Assembly (NCBI GenBank): GCA_022841745.1
Contig: JALHQW010000032.1
Coordinates: forward strand, 1-64,000
Length of the DNA stretch: 64,000 nt
From: Saprospiraceae bacterium
Lineage (GTDB): Bacteria; Bacteroidota; Bacteroidia; Chitinophagales; Saprospiraceae
Direction of reading: 5' to 3'
The translations under genes and the position numbers were made by a program. Shown here one piece after another: positions 60,787 to 64,000 of this stretch (the stretch's first letter is position 1; every line of letters starts with the position of its first letter). The notes below the pieces were generated by a model. It was not told the origin of the DNA. It was given only the letters and a program-made list of their open reading frames with translations, and searched no databases.

Positions 60787-61356
60787 ATGAGTTTAATCGC
60801 AATAAAAGAACCTTCACCTAAAAGCACCTTGAGGAAATTAACTTGGGAGGAATTTGAGCGTCGTTACTCAAAGAAAGAAGATAGGTATAAGTATGAATGG
60901 GTGAATGGTGAGGTTATCAAAACATTACGCACTATGAACCAACTGCAATTATTTATCCTTGACAATTTGGTAAACTTGCTGGATGGACTAAAAACTGCCA
61001 ACTCCAACCTTGGAAAACTCTATTCCGAAATAAATGCATGGTTCGGAGATGCTTATCGAAGACCTGACATTGCCTACTTTACGAGCCAGCAGGTGAAATC
61101 ATCAAGAGATGCTAATCAAGTTCCACAGTTCGTCATTGAAGTCATTTCCAACAATGACCAATTAAACAAGGCCAATCAAAAATTGATTGACTACCGCAAT
61201 GCCAAAGTACCCATCGTGTGGTTCGTTTACCCTAAGACCAAAGAAGTGCACGTTTATCGTGGCAAGCAGATGACTATTTGCGTAGGTGATGATATTTGCT
61301 CTGCGGAGCCTGTTATTCCTGGTTTTTTGATACCAGCCAACCAGGTATTCGAGTAG
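60787..61356 (+). CDS. Uma2-family (DUF820) PD-(D/E)XK nuclease-like protein
   Basis: 189 aa. Layout of Uma2 proteins: LTWEEFERRY at the start, YEWVNGEVIKTL (the E of the first core strand), YSEINAWFGDAYRRPDIAYF with the catalytic-type Asp in RPDIAY, FVIEVISNNDQ with the Glu of the second core strand, then KANQKLIDYRNAKVPIVWFV and VYPKTKEVHVYR. The PD-(D/E)XK-like residues appear intact. These proteins are numerous in cyanobacteria and filamentous Bacteroidota; nuclease activity is predicted from fold, function unproven. It lies 39 bp after the MFS gene; the neighbour downstream (ppdK) starts 81 bp later. Confidence 0.85.
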   Translation: MSLIAIKEPSPKSTLRKLTWEEFERRYSKKEDRYKYEWVNGEVIKTLRTMNQLQLFILDNLVNLLDGLKTANSNLGKLYSEINAWFGDAYRRPDIAYFTSQQVKSSRDANQVPQFVIEVISNNDQLNKANQKLIDYRNAKVPIVWFVYPKTKEVHVYRGKQMTICVGDDICSAEPVIPGFLIPANQVFE

Positions 61357-61437
61357 TTGATTTTTGGCACTTCGCACGCTGACATAACTCATTCCCCACT
61401 ATGTCAATCATGGCAAACTTTGACAAAAATTTCTACC

Positions 61438-64000
<2,563 letters not shown>

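Overview
The window looks like a chromosomal segment of a Bacteroidota bacterium, most probably from the Saprospiria / Haliscomenobacter-Lewinella side. This rests on many secreted proteins with HYR-like, dockerin-like and cohesin-like domains and type IX secretion (T9SS) C-terminal signals, start sites in AT-rich leaders without a Shine-Dalgarno, TAnnTTTG-type promoter boxes, the rimP-nusA-infB order and a BatA operon fragment. The lineage is inferred from protein style only; there is no rRNA in the window.

Layout. 0.1-2.2 kb (minus): a truncated secreted protein and a pappalysin-like metalloprotease carrying the dockerin tail, apparently frameshifted at a homopolymer; 2.4-2.6 kb: a 57-bp tandem repeat. 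2.7-8.1 kb (plus): the translation/transcription cluster rimP, nusA, infB with several strong hairpins. 8.3-18.8 kb: a small NqrM-like membrane protein, two T9SS cargo proteins, a sensor histidine kinase, a membrane-anchored coiled-coil protein, a small HTH protein, a beta-barrel protein and a frameshifted Ig-like T9SS protein. 19.5-28.0 kb: two large paralogous HYR/dockerin/cohesin/T9SS proteins, each behind a long non-coding leader. 28.2-28.9 kb: a twelve-copy 57-bp minisatellite. 29.0-38.6 kb: a GT-C-like membrane protein with palindromic repeat DNA inside its reading frame, a BatA operon fragment, a lipoprotein, and a divergent FG-GAP/ASPIC lipoprotein and HTTM membrane protein pair.

38.7-56.5 kb is the most unusual part: a tandemly duplicated two-gene module. 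Each copy has a conserved non-coding leader with a promoter-like box and an intrinsic-terminator-like hairpin, a ~149-aa secreted protein, and a giant (2463 and 2503 aa) secreted adhesin-like protein. The giants have different N-terminal domains (CUB-like versus P-domain), but their last ~1940 residues and 3' flank are essentially identical at DNA level over ~6.0 kb. This is a constant-tail, exchangeable-head arrangement that suggests recent duplication or gene conversion. Five proteins in the window share the dockerin tail and four to five have a cohesin-like domain beside it, which makes a self-interacting extracellular matrix or filament plausible (inference).

56.8-64.0 kb: a polyprenyl glycosylphosphotransferase for exopolysaccharide, a lipoprotein, an MFS exporter, a Uma2-family nuclease-like protein and the 5' 85-95% of pyruvate phosphate dikinase, cut by the window end. 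No tRNA, rRNA, CRISPR, transposase or prophage gene was recognised.
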